DNA of 64,000 bases. It comes from Breviolum minutum Mf 1.05b.01. Taxonomy: Eukaryota > Sar > Dinophyceae > Suessiales > Symbiodiniaceae. The DNA is taken from contig DF239278.1 of assembly GCA_000507305.1 (NCBI GenBank), positions 182,365 to 246,364 of the forward strand, read 5' to 3'. Positions 61,569-64,000 of the stretch are shown piece by piece. Below the pieces are notes generated by a model. That model was not told where the DNA came from. It searched no databases and saw only the letters and a list, made by a program, of their open reading frames with translations. The position numbers and the translations under genes were made by a program. The number at the start of each line of letters is the position of its first letter. Positions within the stretch are counted from its first letter, which is position 1.

Positions 61569-61803
61569 ACCCTCCTGGGAACTACACCCTGAAAGATGAA
61601 CGATTGAACGGCTGGAACCTACAAATCACCCATTTAGAAAGGAAAAATGATCTGAACCAAACCTCCATTTTTGGACATGTTCCATGTTAATCTTCGGGGG
61701 TGTAACATATCCTCTACCAATTTGGCACGTTGGAGTCGGTGATTTGGCACCTTTTTCATCCTTTTTCCCAGTCAGGTGGGATGTGTTAGTTCTCTGGAGG
61801 GTA
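61569..61803. mobile_element. Nested pair: family C element inside a family D element
   Basis: Family D starts TACCCTCCTGGGAAC at 61569, is interrupted at 61582 by a complete family C element (TACACCCTGAAAG to CTTCGGGGGTGTA, ending 61704), and resumes ACATATCC through TTAGTTCTCTGGAGGGTA. Undisturbed family D reads GGGAACTAACATATCC, so TA was duplicated by the insertion. Confidence 0.8.
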
Positions 61804-62237
61804 GTTTATATACGGGCCTGGGTTGCAAGGGACGGTTGGACGGTTGGGATCCCCTACTACCAATGGAAGAATCCGTGTGGTTAAGTGTTGCTGGGAGGGG
61901 GCCACACCTCAACATACCCCTCCGAGGTACCAGATAAAGTCCACCTAGCAAGACTCAAAAACTGTGCAGGTATGTTGACATGGGCAATTGGTTTGCCTCA
62001 CAAAAAGCCGGGATACCTCACAGAAGCTGACGAAAAAGCATAATTAAATAAATCAGGCATGATGAAGTTACCTCGGAAGGATCAAACTTGATGCACATTT
62101 CTGATCGTTTTGGGTGGTTATCCCCTTAGTAGTGCATTGCTTCGGCTGGTAAGATAATGACCCCTGAAATCCAGGGTTGGGCTGACCTGTAGAATAGAAT
62201 AGCGAAGAAGAAGTATGAATTGGTATCAAGTTTATCT

Positions 62238-62456
62238 AGGTGGCGGTTTCAAATATTTTATTTTCACCCATACTTGGGGAACATTCCCATTTTGACTCAT
62301 ATTTTTCAAACTGGGTTGGTTCAACCACCAACTATAGTTATATTGTGACTAGGTGGGTTTGAAGATTGTTTTAATATTCACCCTGATCCCAGGGAGATGA
62401 GCCCATTTTTGATGAGCATATTTTTTTGGAGTTGGGTTGATTCAACCTCCACCTAG
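62238..62456. mobile_element. Two family A elements in direct succession
   Basis: Two diverged copies lie head to tail with about 15 bp between them (62238-62334 and 62349-62456). Both have the TTTTCACCC...ATATTTTT core. The second has GTGGGTTTGAA termini and retains CTAG on both sides. Confidence 0.75.
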
Positions 62457-62639
62457 ATGACCATAACAGAGCTTGAGAGCCCAAAGTATGACAAATCAAC
62501 ATTTGTTTATCATTTGTCAACAAAAGACTAAACTAAACACGCCTTGCATGGAAATTTGCTTGGACACTAGAATTACGTTTAGAACCCAGATATCTAGATA
62601 TGATATAATCGATTCAACCATATCAAGCTCTATGACATG

Positions 62640-63125
62640 CGTCACTTATCAGTCCATGTCTATCCACGAAGCGCCCATGTTTTTCTCCCAAAACCTGCAA
62701 TTTCATAACTCAGGTTTTGATGCAATCGATGATGCATTGACAGCCCTTGTTGGTACGTCGTGAGACCCAAAGGATGTTTGGAACTTTGGACTCAGCGACC
62801 CAGAGGGAGGTGATTTGTTGTGGTTTGATGTTGATCCGATGTTCTTTTTCAGGTGAATCTGTGATGGTGCAAGATGCCCCCGTTGATTGGAGACAAAATG
62901 ATGATGACAGTCTTGTTTTTTTTTTGTGCCGTTTTTTTTTCCACCAATTCGTCAAGTGGGTGACTTCTAAAACATTTGATGAAGCCTCCTCAGACATGTC
63001 CAACAACGGTTCTGTGTCGTGTTTCTACTTCCAGCGGGCTACGATTCGCTGGAACCAGAGGAAACATGCCAGAGGCATGATCCTCTCGTCAAAAGCGGAG
63101 AGAAAAATTATAAAAAGGTGGTGGT
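62640..63125 (+). other. Possible exons ending at a family A element
   Basis: Plus-strand open stretches read SIHEAPMFFSQNLQFHNSGF (62655-62760), GESVMVQDAPVDWRQNDDD (62850-62910) and FVKWVTSKTFDEASSDMSNN, VSCFYFQRATIRWNQRK and SSKAERKIIK (62945-63116). The last runs directly into a family A element at 63117 whose first bases are GTGGTGG. No family was recognised. Confidence 0.35.
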
Positions 63126-63225
63126 TTCAAATATTGTTGATTTTCACCCCTATTTGGTGAAGATTGCCATTTTGGACGAGCATATTTATCATATTTATAA
63201 TTGGGCTTGTTCACCCACCAACTAG

Positions 63226-64000
63226 AAAATGGCTCAGCTATGCTGACTGCTGACATGGCTAATATGATTTGTGCAGGATACAGGAAACAACTACCAGGTG
63301 ATTCAAGTTGTCACCTTTTGATTCCCGATCGTTAGTTGGAGGTCACCTTTCTAGAAAAAGGTCACGTTGAAAACTCACCATCCCTTTAAACAGGTCACGT
63401 TACCAGAATTGCCAGTAGTAAGGTGTTTTTTTTTAAAGATTTGGTCTTAAGAAATATATGACTGCAACTGTTTTATAGCGCACATAATTATAGTATTATA
63501 ACCATTTGTTATTTTTCCAGAACTGGAAAAAACCGTTCTTCAAAAACCCGATCAGCACAGCAACTGTTTGGGAAGCCAATGGTGTTGACTAAGAGGGGGT
63601 CCATTTGTTAAGTTACTGTAATTGGTTGGTAGTCGATAGTGAGTTCTGAGATGTTTTAACTTAAATAAATATAGAGATTATAAATTTCTTGAATCGTTTG
63701 AATATATATTGAGTTGACATTGACATGATGCAAAAGATCATCTCATGACTTAAAACTTCAAGGCTTCCAGGGACTTTTCTGTTGTCACTCAGAGATGTTT
63801 GCACCTTGTGAGCAGGACAAAGGGCTGTCATGATTCGATCCTTAAACGAAACTAATACACAACATCATCTGATTTCAGAAAATGCTGGCCCCTTTTTTGC
63901 TCACTTTTTGGCTCATGAAAAGAGCTCATTTTTTTGTCATGTTTTTCCGTAGAAACTATTCCCTCGACCCAGGGAACATGTTGACCGGGGGGGGGGGGTG
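63226..64000. other. No gene recognised
   Basis: AT-rich sequence with short frames only. The window ends in a run of eleven G. No element family could be assigned. Confidence 0.5.

Noticed and set aside
63989..64000. Terminal poly-G run as a telomere or functional G-quadruplex
   Set aside because: A single homopolymer at the window edge with no repeat unit; several other G runs of 7-10 occur in the right half at element ends.

Overview
The window looks like nuclear DNA of a dinoflagellate, most likely one of the Symbiodiniaceae. This is inferred from four things seen in the sequence: a spliced choline-transporter-like gene whose introns start with GA or GC as well as GT (several junctions can be read directly); genes laid out in same-strand blocks; long triplet microsatellites; and many short TA-flanked inverted-repeat elements. 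No rRNA, tRNA, CRISPR array or bacterial-type operon was seen.

Layout. Positions 1-18,500 carry leftward (minus-strand) genes: a spliced SLC44/choline-transporter-like gene with a kringle-like extracellular module (about 550-7545, 3' end not found); a spliced gene of unknown function (about 8260-11760); an intact single-exon sulfotransferase (12469-13779); and two more sets of probable exons of unknown function (about 14400-15470 and 16780-18520) among very long triplet microsatellites. Positions 18,520-25,090 form a divergent strand-switch zone with an AAATG-like low-complexity tract, a CCTCRT repeat, and a Penelope-like retroelement (20076-23755) bounded by two identical 167-bp direct repeats. 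It encodes a basic ORF1 protein and a frameshifted reverse transcriptase.

From about 25,090 rightward all recognisable genes are on the plus strand: a spliced GT31 (beta-1,3-galactosyltransferase-like) gene (about 25094-31756), then about 18 kb with scattered possible exons, an uninterrupted 467-codon frame built of NUMOD4-HNH-NUMOD1 repeats (49824-51227), and a further 13 kb with scattered possible exons. The right-hand 40 kb is full of 90-125 bp inverted-repeat elements in at least six sequence families. One nested pair (family C in family D, 61569-61803) shows a TA target duplication, so most of these families are best read as Tc1/mariner-type MITEs. One element begins exactly at the donor of the GT31 DDD exon, which links the elements to introns.

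The genes do not form a pathway. The transporter, sulfotransferase and galactosyltransferase would act at membranes or in the secretory pathway. The Penelope-like element and the HNH protein are mobile or selfish-type functions. Exon coordinates come from reading frames and splice consensus by eye and should be taken as approximate unless a junction is stated.
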